Below are positions 1 to 8,156 of a stretch of DNA of 64,000 bases, in pieces. The notes beneath the pieces were generated by a model. That model searched no databases and was not told where the DNA came from. It saw only the letters and a program-made list of their open reading frames with translations. The DNA is from Buttiauxella brennerae ATCC 51605 (lineage in GTDB: Bacteria; Pseudomonadota; Gammaproteobacteria; Enterobacterales; Enterobacteriaceae): assembly GCF_001654925.1 (NCBI RefSeq), contig NZ_LXER01000005.1, forward strand, positions 1-64,000, given 5' to 3'. A program made the translations under genes and the position numbers. The first letter of the stretch is position 1. Every line of letters starts with the position of its first letter.

Positions 1-2667
1 TGCATGGCTGTCCAGTTGCCACTGCTCCAGCTCTCCCATGAATCCACGGGTGAAGTATTCGGTGAGTCCTTCAGTGGTGCGTTGTGAGATATAGTCGCGT
101 TCTTTTTCCCATGTATATTCGGTGCGTCGGCCGTTGAGGGTTTCGGCAGTAATGCGCCCGGCCTCGTCATATTCATAGATGACAGTGGCATCATCGTTCT
201 TCGCTTCGACCAGACGGTAGAGGGAGTCGTAACGGAATGTTGTGGCACTGAGTACGCGGGTGCTGTCGCCCTGAGTAACTTCTTCGTCTGTGACCTGGTC
301 AGTCACGTTGTAGCGGCGATTCAGGTGTGTGCCGTCCGGGAAAATTGTGCAGATACAGCGTCCTGCGGCGTCGTATTCATACCTGAGTGTTCTGCCAGTA
401 AAGTCGGTTTCAGCGATAAGCTGCCCGGCTTTGTCATAGGTCAGGTGATAACTTTCACCTTCGGCATTGATGATGTCAGTTAAGCGAGTGAGTTTATCGT
501 AACGGCATTCGAGGCGTTCCCCGTCCGGGCGAATCACCGCCGTCAGCAGGTCGAATGCACCGTATTCGTAGCGGGTGGTTTTGCCTTCGCCGTCGGCAAC
601 GCTTTCCGGCAGTTTTTCGCTGTTGTGGCGCATCAGTTCGCGCACGCCGTCGGGGCGGTTGATTTCTTCCACGCTGCCCTGTGGCCCGGCGTGTTTTTTG
701 CTGTGGCGGAACTGCGTGGTAAAGCCCAGCGGGTCTTTGACACTCAGCAGGCGGCCCAGTATATCCTGTTCGGTGTGCGTGACGCCACCATCCGGGGCGG
801 TGGTCTGCCGCACCTGATGCAGGGCGTTATAATCCCAGTGCCAGGTGGCACCGCCAGGCGTAATGCGTTGCAGCAGGTTGCCCTGTTCGCTGTAGCTGAA
901 CTGCTGGCTTCTTCCCTGCGGGTCAGTCAGGCTGACCATGCTGCCATGGTCGTCGTAAGCCCACAGCCAGACCTGATTGCCGGGAGCGGTTAGTTGAGTG
1001 AGCTGCCCGGCGTCGTTGTACTCATAGCGGAGGCTGTGACCGCCGGGGAGAGCGACCTGGCGGATATCGCCTTCCTCGTTATAGCGGTATTCAGTGGTGC
1101 GCCCGAGGGCATCGGTGCGGGAAAGCAGGCGGGTGTTATCCCATATCGATATTTCTTCCCGGCCAAGCGGGTCAGTGCTGCGGGTGACCAGCCCGTCTTC
1201 GTCATACCAGTAGTGACTTTCGCCGCCTTCGGCATCCTGGTAGGTGGTGCATTTTTCTTCATCGTTATAGACAAAGTGGTCACTGTAATAGCCTTCAGTC
1301 GACAGTGTGCTGAGGACCCGACCCTGTGCGTCATAAACAATGTCCACACAGGTTTTATCGGTGTCGCGCCAGCGGGTCATGTAACCTTCAGGCGAATATT
1401 CATGCCATAAGTGCGAAAACTGGAAGGTGTCGCACTCAGCCAGAAAACCGTTGCTGTCGTAATGGCAGGTGACGAGGCGCTGATGTTGTGGCGTCACCAG
1501 GTCAATGCTCATCAGCTGCTGGTTCTGCCAGTCGAGAGCGAGTGTGTAACCATCGCTGTGGCGGATGTCCGTCAGCAGGCTGTCGGTGCGGATGAAGTCA
1601 ATGCGGTTGCCGCTACGGTCATAAATGGCAGACAACAGGTAAGTCTCACTACATGAAGCGGAAAACACCCGGGTCTGCTGTGAACGGCGGTCGAAAACGG
1701 TGAGTTCCCGGTGTATGTCACCCGCCAGCCGGAAATGCGCCTGGCGGGAGTTAAGCGCGTCGTGGAAAATACCGTCCTGCGGGATGGGGTAATAGAGCAC
1801 CACGCCTTCACCATCGGTGAAGTGTAAATCACCGTCGTGTACCGTCAGAGATGCAGACCATTCATCGGTCCATTTGGGGCCAAAAACCCCGCCATGTCCG
1901 GCGCAGGAACGGTAGGCTCGTGAGAGTGTTAAGGGCAGTGAGCCGGGCAACGTGAGAACACTGAGCTGCTGCAAAAGGCTGCCGGTGCCGACATCAACAG
2001 GATCACCCCGGCAAAGACTTAAATTATTGCTCTTGCCACTGCCTTTTCCCTGAATTTCTATTTTCTGTTTGACAAATAAACCTGGTGTCGGTTTTTGGTG
2101 GAAGGCGGCTGCAATACCGGTCATATTACTCAGCAGAGCACCGGTCTCAAGCGCGCCAGAAACTTGTTGCGGTGTGCCTCCGGCTATCACTGTTGCCAGT
2201 GCCGGCAGGTTGAACGGGGGGCCAAGGAGAGCGATGACAAGGGTGTTACTGCTTTGCAGCAGCCATTGCTGCTCAGCGTCCGTAATGGGTGCATCCAGCC
2301 TGGGACCGGGACGATAAACATTCTCATAGAGGTTATGAAGATGGCGGATGCGGTAGATTTCCTGGGGGGGCACGTTGCGGTCAATGTAATCATTGAGCTG
2401 CGTTCGCAGGTCATCAAGGATCTGCTCGGGCATCTGGTCGGGCAGGGCTTCGCACTGGTTTCTGAATGACCTCCCGGCTTGTTCATCGGCCTGATAGTCT
2501 TTATCGCCCATTTGCTGGAGGAGGTTTTTTTTATCGTATTCTTTGAAGACACTCTTCAGGTACGCTTCACAGATGCCGGGTTGTTTAGTAAGCATCTTCA
2601 GGGGCTTACCTGCACCGACGAGGGTGCAGATTTGCCCGAGTGTTCCGTTGGGGGTAAAACTGGTCAT
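1..2667 (-). CDS. Rhs-family polymorphic toxin protein, C-terminus beyond window
   Basis: The frame stays open for 889 codons from an ATG at 2667 (preceded by an AGGAGG-type ribosome site) to the left edge, so the toxic C-terminus is not visible. The first ~230 residues are an Rhs N-terminal region with a hydrophobic stretch near residues 135-200. A CRGDPVDVGTGS motif follows, typical of the DUF6531 start of Rhs cores. After it come many YD repeats (for example RYEYDAAGR, YRYNEEGD), which form the shell that encloses the toxin. Rhs proteins are T6SS cargo loaded on VgrG through PAAR. The gene follows PAAR-like and DUF2169 genes on the same strand, which supports T6SS delivery. The toxin activity and the immunity gene must lie to the left of the window. 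Confidence 0.9.
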   Translation of the reverse strand, partial: MTSFTPNGTLGQICTLVGAGKPLKMLTKQPGICEAYLKSVFKEYDKKNLLQQMGDKDYQADEQAGRSFRNQCEALPDQMPEQILDDLRTQLNDYIDRNVPPQEIYRIRHLHNLYENVYRPGPRLDAPITDAEQQWLLQSSNTLVIALLGPPFNLPALATVIAGGTPQQVSGALETGALLSNMTGIAAAFHQKPTPGLFVKQKIEIQGKGSGKSNNLSLCRGDPVDVGTGSLLQQLSVLTLPGSLPLTLSRAYRSCAGHGGVFGPKWTDEWSASLTVHDGDLHFTDGEGVVLYYPIPQDGIFHDALNSRQAHFRLAGDIHRELTVFDRRSQQTRVFSASCSETYLLSAIYDRSGNRIDFIRTDSLLTDIRHSDGYTLALDWQNQQLMSIDLVTPQHQRLVTCHYDSNGFLAECDTFQFSHLWHEYSPEGYMTRWRDTDKTCVDIVYDAQGRVLSTLSTEGYYSDHFVYNDEEKCTTYQDAEGGESHYWYDEDGLVTRSTDPLGREEISIWDNTRLLSRTDALGRTTEYRYNEEGDIRQVALPGGHSLRYEYNDAGQLTQLTAPGNQVWLWAYDDHGSMVSLTDPQGRSQQFSYSEQGNLLQRITPGGATWHWDYNALHQVRQTTAPDGGVTHTEQDILGRLLSVKDPLGFTTQFRHSKKHAGPQGSVEEINRPDGVRELMRHNSEKLPESVADGEGKTTRYEYGAFDLLTAVIRPDGERLECRYDKLTRLTDIINAEGESYHLTYDKAGQLIAETDFTGRTLRYEYDAAGRCICTIFPDGTHLNRRYNVTDQVTDEEVTQGDSTRVLSATTFRYDSLYRLVEAKNDDATVIYEYDEAGRITAETLNGRRTEYTWEKERDYISQRTTEGLTEYFTRGFMGELEQWQLDSHA

Positions 2668-2723
2668 AGGTTGCCCTCCTGGCTGGCAAAGACCGTCTTC
2701 AGGCTGTGAATGACGGTGTTATT

Positions 2724-3068
2724 TCAGACTTTTCCATTCATCAGCACTTCATCGAGATGCCGGGCAGTCGGACGTCCTTCAGTGAAGACCGTGTTGGCAC
2801 CAGTGAGTACTTTGCAGTGGCCATTGCCGAGCGACACCCCGGACATGACACCTGCGCCTGCATTGCCTTCCACGACCTGGATGATGCTGTCTATCATCAG
2901 TATTTTCTTTCCCCGGGCAAAAACGGTTCTGGAGTAAGAGACTTTTTCGGAAGACAATTTTTGGACGATATCGTAAGGCGTGATGATAATTCCGAGTATG
3001 CAGAAGTCCGGCGTCACGTTGACAACGATGAACTCATCTTCGGCATCCGCAATATGTCTTGTCGCCAT
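2724..3068 (-). CDS. PAAR-like domain protein (DUF4150 type)
   Basis: A 114-residue protein with an AGGAG ribosome site upstream of ATG 3068. The sequence has the look of the DUF4150/Tox-PAAR-like family: an N-terminal beta-rich stretch, a central glycine-rich GAGVMSG segment and a C-terminal GRPTARHLDEVLMNGKV motif close to the metal-binding turn of PAAR-like tips. Such proteins cap the VgrG spike and connect it to effectors. It sits 12 nt after the DUF2169 gene and 56 nt before rhs, so the three were probably co-transcribed with vgrG. The family assignment comes from motif recognition and was not searched. Confidence 0.75.
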   Translation of the reverse strand: MATRHIADAEDEFIVVNVTPDFCILGIIITPYDIVQKLSSEKVSYSRTVFARGKKILMIDSIIQVVEGNAGAGVMSGVSLGNGHCKVLTGANTVFTEGRPTARHLDEVLMNGKV

Positions 3069-3080
3069 TTCAATTCTCCT

Positions 3081-4175
3081 TTAGCCGGAATGCTGCCCCG
3101 GTTCTGGCAGTTGAACTGTCCGCAGAAGCAGTTCATGGATATTCAGATAGTGCGGTTTGCTCCAGCGCCACACGAGGTTGATGCATCCTTGTCCGGGTTT
3201 TTCGTCGGTAACGATATGGACGGTATCCAGCGGCAGCATAGCCTGTTGAGCCGTTGTGCCTTCCTGCCAGTACGCGGCAATACCCAGGCTGGGGAGCCAG
3301 CTTTCAAGGTGCGGAACCCCTTTAATAAGATGAAAAAAATCAAGTTTTTCATTTCCCGTCAGTGGCGTAGAACATTGCAGTGACGGGTGTGCACACTGAA
3401 AAAAACGCAGGTCAAAGTCATCGGGGTAATCCAGATAAGGGGGGTTATCTTTAAGCTGAACCCGCCATTTTTCATCATAGGTTCCGGCATATTTTTGACG
3501 GCTTAACCAGTGGCGGGCCACAGGGCCAAAACCCGTCAGTGGCAGTGTGGTACTGACTTGATATTCAGTGGGTTCCCATTGTGGGGCGGGAAATTGATCA
3601 TCTTTTGAGTGGCCTGCAAAACTAAAACCACTGCCTGCAGGATTGGGCGCATAGATTTCCCACTTTTCAGGTGGGGTGTCTGGAATGATGTTGCGTCCGC
3701 CGTAGGCAAGTTCGTAGGCAATCGGAACCTGTTCTGCCACGGCGGGTTCACTCATATGCCATCCCAGCCGTTGAGTGTGTTGCCAGTTACGCTTTCCGGT
3801 GGCGATGCAGGTGTAATCAATCAGCGTGTTGTGACGGTTGCTGACGCGTAAACCTGTCTGAAAATGTGGCGTGGGGGAATGGGCATAAACTGACCCAGTA
3901 ACCACTATATCGGTACCCGGTTTGCCCAAAACAAGATCCCCCGCCTGCAGCAGAGAAGAGCCCATTGGGTTATCTGGCTGGCGGAATTTATCAGCAAGAA
4001 ACAGAACAGCAGGCTCGGGAACAGGGCAAATCCCACCGGGTAGCAGATTAAAACTGGCTTTCACCACGACAACATCATGAAACACCTTCCCCGGGGCCAT
4101 TTTTTCGTACTGAAAAGCAATTAAACCCGTTTGGTTATCGAAAATACGTAACCTGGGTTTAGGTAAAAAAGACAT
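3081..4175 (-). CDS. DUF2169 domain protein, T6SS effector adaptor
   Basis: A 364-residue soluble protein with no signal peptide. It begins MSFLPKPRLRIFDNQTGL, a start typical of DUF2169 proteins, and contains the family-like motifs AYELAYGG and NPAGSGF in the middle. DUF2169 proteins are found next to vgrG and PAAR-like genes and act as chaperones or adaptors that help load large effectors, often Rhs proteins, on the spike. The order here, vgrG-DUF2169-PAAR-rhs, matches that role. GGAGAACTC precedes ATG 4175. The specific partner (the Rhs protein next door) is inferred from position. Confidence 0.8.
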   Translation of the reverse strand: MSFLPKPRLRIFDNQTGLIAFQYEKMAPGKVFHDVVVVKASFNLLPGGICPVPEPAVLFLADKFRQPDNPMGSSLLQAGDLVLGKPGTDIVVTGSVYAHSPTPHFQTGLRVSNRHNTLIDYTCIATGKRNWQHTQRLGWHMSEPAVAEQVPIAYELAYGGRNIIPDTPPEKWEIYAPNPAGSGFSFAGHSKDDQFPAPQWEPTEYQVSTTLPLTGFGPVARHWLSRQKYAGTYDEKWRVQLKDNPPYLDYPDDFDLRFFQCAHPSLQCSTPLTGNEKLDFFHLIKGVPHLESWLPSLGIAAYWQEGTTAQQAMLPLDTVHIVTDEKPGQGCINLVWRWSKPHYLNIHELLLRTVQLPEPGQHSG

Positions 4176-4230
4176 GAGTTCTCCTTATCTTTCATGGCGT
4201 TCACCGACTTTTTAATATGCTGAGTTATTC

Positions 4231-6246
4231 TTAATTAAGGTGAACGTCTTTGCCCTTGATCTCCACGATACCGCCGCCCGTGATCGCCACCGGGCCACTT
4301 GCGGTGAATTCAAACTCAGTTCCTGCGATAGTGACCTTTCCTCCACTTTCCAGCGTGATGGAGCTGGAGCCGCATATCAGTTCGATTTTGTCGCCGGATT
4401 TAATCTTGGTGACATTCGTGACATCAAGTGAGTAGTTTTTCTTCACCGTGACACTTTGATCCTTTGTCACGGTCTCGGTATCCTGGCCGGTAATAACGGT
4501 GGTCTGATCACCCCCGACGTTTTTCTCGCGATTTTCTGTGATATCCAGCTTCTGATTATTCTGTACTGTTATGTTTTGATCATTTGCGACAGTGATTTTC
4601 TGGTCGTGTCCGCCTTCCTTCTTGCCACCCACATTCACTACCTGGCCCAAACCCACGGTGACAGTCTGGTTATTCTTTACCGTTTCGGTATGGTCGTGCT
4701 CCACCGTCGTCGTTCTGTCATGCAGCACTTCCGTCTGCATGTCTTTCTGGGCATGGATATAAACCTGTTCTTTACCGGTGGCATCTTCAAAGCGCAGTTC
4801 GTTAAAACCCTCACCTTTGTAGGTTTTCGATCGAATAGTCATCTGGGTTTTGGTGCCAGGCAGGCCCCCAGGAGAACGGTTATCCTGGTGATAGGTGCGC
4901 CCCATGATGATGGGCTGATCCGGGTCGCCATTGAGGAAATCGACGATCACTTCCTGACCGATACGCGGGATGGCCAGGTTACCAAACCCCGTGCCAGCCC
5001 AAGCCTGTGACACCCGAACCCAGCAGGAACTGTCTTCCGTTTTTTGGTTGTACCTGTCCCAGTGGAATTTCACGCGCACCCGGCCATGTTCATCACAAAA
5101 AATTTCTTCACCAGCAGGGCCAGTGACAATGGCACTTTGAGGGCCATCAACTTTGGGTTTAGCGCGGGGTGAAAGACGCCAGGTTCTGTCTGCGGGGACT
5201 GTCGTAAACTGGTTGCTGAGTGTAGTTCCTTGCCCCTGATTGCCATGTTGTGCCTGAGGCTGAGCACCCGTGAGAATACTGCTGACAATCTGCCAGCTAC
5301 GGTTCAGAGAATCCTGCGGATGGTTCTTTAGCGTGAAGTTTGTTCCGGGCCATAATTTCGGTGAGTTACTGATTCCGTTTCCTTTTTCCGCATCGTTGCG
5401 CAGCCCGTCCATCTGGAAGCGGGTAAAATCCTTGCCGTGTTGCTCATCCTTGAACCGGCCGGGATAGTCAAAGATTTCATACTGCGAGAACTGGTTGTTA
5501 AGGTTCTCACCCGGCTGATTATATTGCCCAGGCCACCCCGGCGTTTTAAAGGTGTAATCCTGGCTCATCACCGATGACGGCCGAACGTTCGCCTCGTAAC
5601 AGAACACACTGATACATTCGTCAGTGACTTCCGTTGTGGTATTCGGGTTGAAAGAAATGGGATCGGCTATCAGGGAAAGGCCGGCCACATCATCACATAA
5701 TGTCAGTTTTTGGGTCGGCCCCTCTGCGGACAGTTTGTCATAAAAGAAAATTCCCTCTTCTGACCATAGCCGAGTCAGAAAATCCAAATCTGATTCACCG
5801 TATTGCACGCAAAATTCGCGGGGAGAATGCCCCTGATAAAGCGAGAGAGTCCAGTCCGTCACCCCGTTTTCATTCAGCAGAGTGCCTGAAATGGCCTTGA
5901 TATCTTGTTGCTGGAAGATACGAAAGTTCTGACGCAAACCACTGCGCCACAAAGGAGGGTGAATTCTGAAACGGTATTGCATCTGCCACTGATTATTATT
6001 TTGCATCCCAAAACTGGCCACCACACCTTTGACATAACGCAACGCCTTCGGCCCCTGCCAGATGGTCAGTGTGGCGTTCTTTTCCAGTAGATTTTTTGCT
6101 TCCCGATCAAATAAATTACTGACGACATCGACGTCCAGGACAAACGGAATAGATAATTTCTGCATTAAACAAAAGTTAACAACAGCGAACGTATCCGGCT
6201 CCTGGCCGTCTACCTCCAGTGTGAAACGCAGTCCTTTTAATGACAT
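4231..6246 (-). CDS. vgrG: Type VI secretion spike protein VgrG (TssI)
   Basis: A 671-residue VgrG, the trimeric needle tip carried by the Hcp tube. The N-terminal half is gp27-like, and the middle has the gp5/OB-fold core motifs (DEHGRVRVKFHWDR, SCWVRVSQAWAG, PRIGQEVIVDFLNGDPDQPI). The C-terminal ~180 residues are a run of short beta-helix repeats rich in TVT, DQ and NQ. No extra enzymatic domain follows, so this is a structural rather than an evolved VgrG. An upstream in-frame ATG at 6306 would add 20 residues, but ATG 6246 has a GGGAGG ribosome site at proper spacing and yields the usual MSLKGLRFTLEVDG start. Confidence 0.95.
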   Translation of the reverse strand: MSLKGLRFTLEVDGQEPDTFAVVNFCLMQKLSIPFVLDVDVVSNLFDREAKNLLEKNATLTIWQGPKALRYVKGVVASFGMQNNNQWQMQYRFRIHPPLWRSGLRQNFRIFQQQDIKAISGTLLNENGVTDWTLSLYQGHSPREFCVQYGESDLDFLTRLWSEEGIFFYDKLSAEGPTQKLTLCDDVAGLSLIADPISFNPNTTTEVTDECISVFCYEANVRPSSVMSQDYTFKTPGWPGQYNQPGENLNNQFSQYEIFDYPGRFKDEQHGKDFTRFQMDGLRNDAEKGNGISNSPKLWPGTNFTLKNHPQDSLNRSWQIVSSILTGAQPQAQHGNQGQGTTLSNQFTTVPADRTWRLSPRAKPKVDGPQSAIVTGPAGEEIFCDEHGRVRVKFHWDRYNQKTEDSSCWVRVSQAWAGTGFGNLAIPRIGQEVIVDFLNGDPDQPIIMGRTYHQDNRSPGGLPGTKTQMTIRSKTYKGEGFNELRFEDATGKEQVYIHAQKDMQTEVLHDRTTTVEHDHTETVKNNQTVTVGLGQVVNVGGKKEGGHDQKITVANDQNITVQNNQKLDITENREKNVGGDQTTVITGQDTETVTKDQSVTVKKNYSLDVTNVTKIKSGDKIELICGSSSITLESGGKVTIAGTEFEFTASGPVAITGGGIVEIKGKDVHLN

Positions 6247-6417
6247 AACAACCTCCCTGGTGCTCACAGGAATAACCGACGAACTGCTAAGCAGCGGCTG
6301 TGACAATGCCGTGTTACGTTTATCTTCATGCAGGCTACCGCCGGGGTTTCCGGCTTCTGCCTTCTCCCATGAAAAACGTAACTTCTTTCAGACAAACCTG
6401 TTGGCTTACAGATAGAT

Positions 6418-6454
6418 AAAAAAACAGCATTCTGCCTGACGGCGGAATGCTGTT
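6418..6454 (-). terminator. Intrinsic terminator after hcp
   Basis: A perfect 10-bp inverted repeat (AACAGCATTC at 6423-6432 with GAATGCTGTT at 6445-6454) extends inward to about 14 pairs around a TGAC loop. Read on the minus strand, the hairpin runs into a T run (plus-strand A run 6418-6424). It lies 16 nt after the hcp stop codon and probably lowers read-through from the highly expressed hcp into vgrG. Confidence 0.85.
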
Positions 6455-6469
6455 AGTTCACTTTTGTAC

Positions 6470-6988
6470 TTACGATTCCAGCGGTGCGCGCCAGTCATCT
6501 GCACCTGAAGTGCCTGACTTGATGTGTTCCCACTCGATTTTGCGATAGGCCAGTGACACTGCGAGCAGTTGTGTAAATTCTCGCTGAGTCGGATCCTGGC
6601 AGTGCGGCATATGAATATTGATATCGACGATGGTCGAATCGGTCAGGCGTGTAGTGAAGTAATGCTCTTGCTTACCTTCAACTGAGGTACGCCACCAGTG
6701 CAATTCAGTCGTCGGCAGCATTTCACCGCTTGCCAGTGCGTTGTACAACAGCGGTACTGCTTTGTTCAGCGCTACGGTGAAAATGAACGGTTTGTGTGCT
6801 CGTTGGCCGCTTGGCTGACCAGATTGTGGGTCAGTTGGGACCGTCACATTGTGCAGAAATTCCTGCACCAGCATTTCATCTTCATGGCCCTGCACATAGA
6901 TATTACCGACGGAATCGGCAGTAAACGCACCTGCCGTGATGTTTCCCTGGGTCTGACCATTGATTGATATATAACAAGGGGTAGGCAT
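6470..6988 (-). CDS. hcp: Hcp tube protein (TssD)
   Basis: A 172-residue Hcp of the TIGR03344 type, beginning MPTPCYISINGQTQG. The HEDEMLVQEFLHNVTVP segment and the C-terminal YRKIEWEH signature, with acidic-aromatic residues after it, are diagnostic. Hcp hexamers stack to form the inner tube that is expelled when the sheath contracts, and small effectors travel inside the ring. The gene starts the minus-strand arm, is divergent from tssB, has a GGAG ribosome site, and is followed by a strong terminator, as expected for a subunit needed in excess over VgrG. Confidence 0.95.
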   Translation of the reverse strand: MPTPCYISINGQTQGNITAGAFTADSVGNIYVQGHEDEMLVQEFLHNVTVPTDPQSGQPSGQRAHKPFIFTVALNKAVPLLYNALASGEMLPTTELHWWRTSVEGKQEHYFTTRLTDSTIVDINIHMPHCQDPTQREFTQLLAVSLAYRKIEWEHIKSGTSGADDWRAPLES

Positions 6989-7635
6989 AGTTTTAACTCC
7001 ATTTTTAGTTGCTGCTAATGATTGCCTACCGTAATCCCCGGTAGGCAGAGGCGTCTCGGTTTGTGCTGAGACCGCATCATTCCTGTAGCTGGCGTATTGA
7101 TATAAACAAACCAGATGAATGTATAAATTTAAGCGCTATATTTATATGGATAAAAGTCACATATAAATTATCAATGCTTTTCACAATGTTTAAATATACG
7201 AAATATGCTAGACCGAGAGTGCTGCCTTTTACAATAAATGTTTTTACTATTTGTTATTTTCACGGAAAACTTTTTCTTCACTATCATAAAATCAAGTCAA
7301 TGCACAAAGATACCCTATAACCGAAATAATACTTTAGTGAGTCTTAAATTAATATTAATCAATGGTGGTGTTGTATGGTGAATTTTTTATGTATTTAGTT
7401 GTTTTTATTGATTAAATCTTTAATTTTATCTGTCTTGAATATATCTAAGCACAAAACTTTATCTGTTTATTAAATGGAAAAAGTTGTTTTGAAATTATTT
7501 ATTGCGAGAGTAGAATGCGCTTTAATAGATGAGTGAGCATGGAATTATTTTATTAAGTCGCCACTTGAACGGCATTTTTATTGTATTGATTTCGCCGTAT
7601 TAATGGCTTGAACGATAACCCGATGGACTATTCTC
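6989..7635. promoter_or_regulatory. AT-rich divergent promoter region between hcp and tssB
   Basis: A 647-nt stretch without a convincing gene. The part from about 7120 to 7600 is strikingly AT-rich with many A/T tracts, the kind of DNA that H-NS silences in horizontally acquired T6SS loci. It must hold the start sites for both the minus-strand hcp arm and the long plus-strand tss operon. I could not see a clear sigma-54 -24/-12 element. An 85-codon plus-strand frame (7063-7320) has no ribosome site and low-complexity composition, so I do not call it a gene. Confidence 0.5.
7022..7075 (-). other. Two tandem stem-loops in the hcp 5' leader
   Basis: Two adjacent hairpins lie 34-87 nt upstream of the hcp start codon. 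The first has an 8-bp perfect stem (GCCTACCG 7024-7031 with CGGTAGGC 7039-7046). The second pairs GTCTCGG (7053-7059) with CTGAGAC (7066-7072). Neither has a T tract, so they are not terminators. In the hcp mRNA they would form a structured 5' leader, possibly stabilising an abundant transcript or binding a regulator. The function is inferred. Confidence 0.5.
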
Positions 7636-8136
7636 ATGAGCAGCAATAAAAACGACGGTAGTATCGCACCTAAAGAGCGCATCAATATTCGTTATATCCC
7701 TAAAACTGATGGTCAGGCGGCCGAAGTTGAGTTGCCGCTTAATCTGCTGATCACTGGCAATCTGAAAGGTACTGCAGATGATACTCCGCTGGATGAGCGT
7801 CAGCCCGTTTCTATTAACAGGAATAATTTCAACGCTGTGCTAGAAAAGTCCGGAATCGAACGGAGTTTCAACGTTCCTTCTGCGCTCAGCGAAATCCCTG
7901 ATGCACAAATGAATGTCAGCCTGAAAGTGAAGTCGATAAGCGATCTTTCACCTGACAACGTTGCCGCGCAGGTTCCAGAAATGAAAAAACTACTGGAGCT
8001 GCGTGAGGCGCTTGTTGCGCTGAAGGGGCCAATGGGCAATATCCCAGCTTTCCGCGCCCAGATTCAGGCTCTGCTGGATAACGAAGAAACCCGCGAACAG
8101 CTGATTGCGGAACTGGGCCTCGTTGGTCGGAAATAA
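7636..8136 (+). CDS. tssB: T6SS contractile sheath small subunit TssB (VipA)
   Basis: A 166-residue TssB/VipA. The signature PKERINIRY at the N-terminus, the LPLNLLITGNL strand, RNNFNAVLE and the C-terminal helix ending GKR-like are all present. TssB pairs with TssC to build the cytoplasmic sheath whose contraction drives the Hcp tube outward. ClpV recycling acts on the TssBC sheath. It is the first gene of a tightly packed plus-strand operon, with tssC starting 20 nt after its stop. Full length for the family. Confidence 0.95.
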   Translation: MSSNKNDGSIAPKERINIRYIPKTDGQAAEVELPLNLLITGNLKGTADDTPLDERQPVSINRNNFNAVLEKSGIERSFNVPSALSEIPDAQMNVSLKVKSISDLSPDNVAAQVPEMKKLLELREALVALKGPMGNIPAFRAQIQALLDNEETREQLIAELGLVGRK

Positions 8137-8156
8137 CTTTGTACAAGGATTTCAGT

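Noticed and set aside
575..2700. Several plus-strand frames of 75-140 codons opposite the Rhs gene
   Set aside because: They are antisense to a long, clearly coding Rhs frame with YD repeats and have no ribosome sites or recognisable products.
7063..7320. 85-codon plus-strand frame between hcp and tssB
   Set aside because: No ribosome site, AT-driven composition, covers the hcp leader and promoter region; no family recognised.
6989..7635. Sigma-54 type promoter for the T6SS operons
   Set aside because: I looked for a GG-N10-GC -24/-12 pattern on both strands and found none convincing; no VasH-like activator is present in the window.
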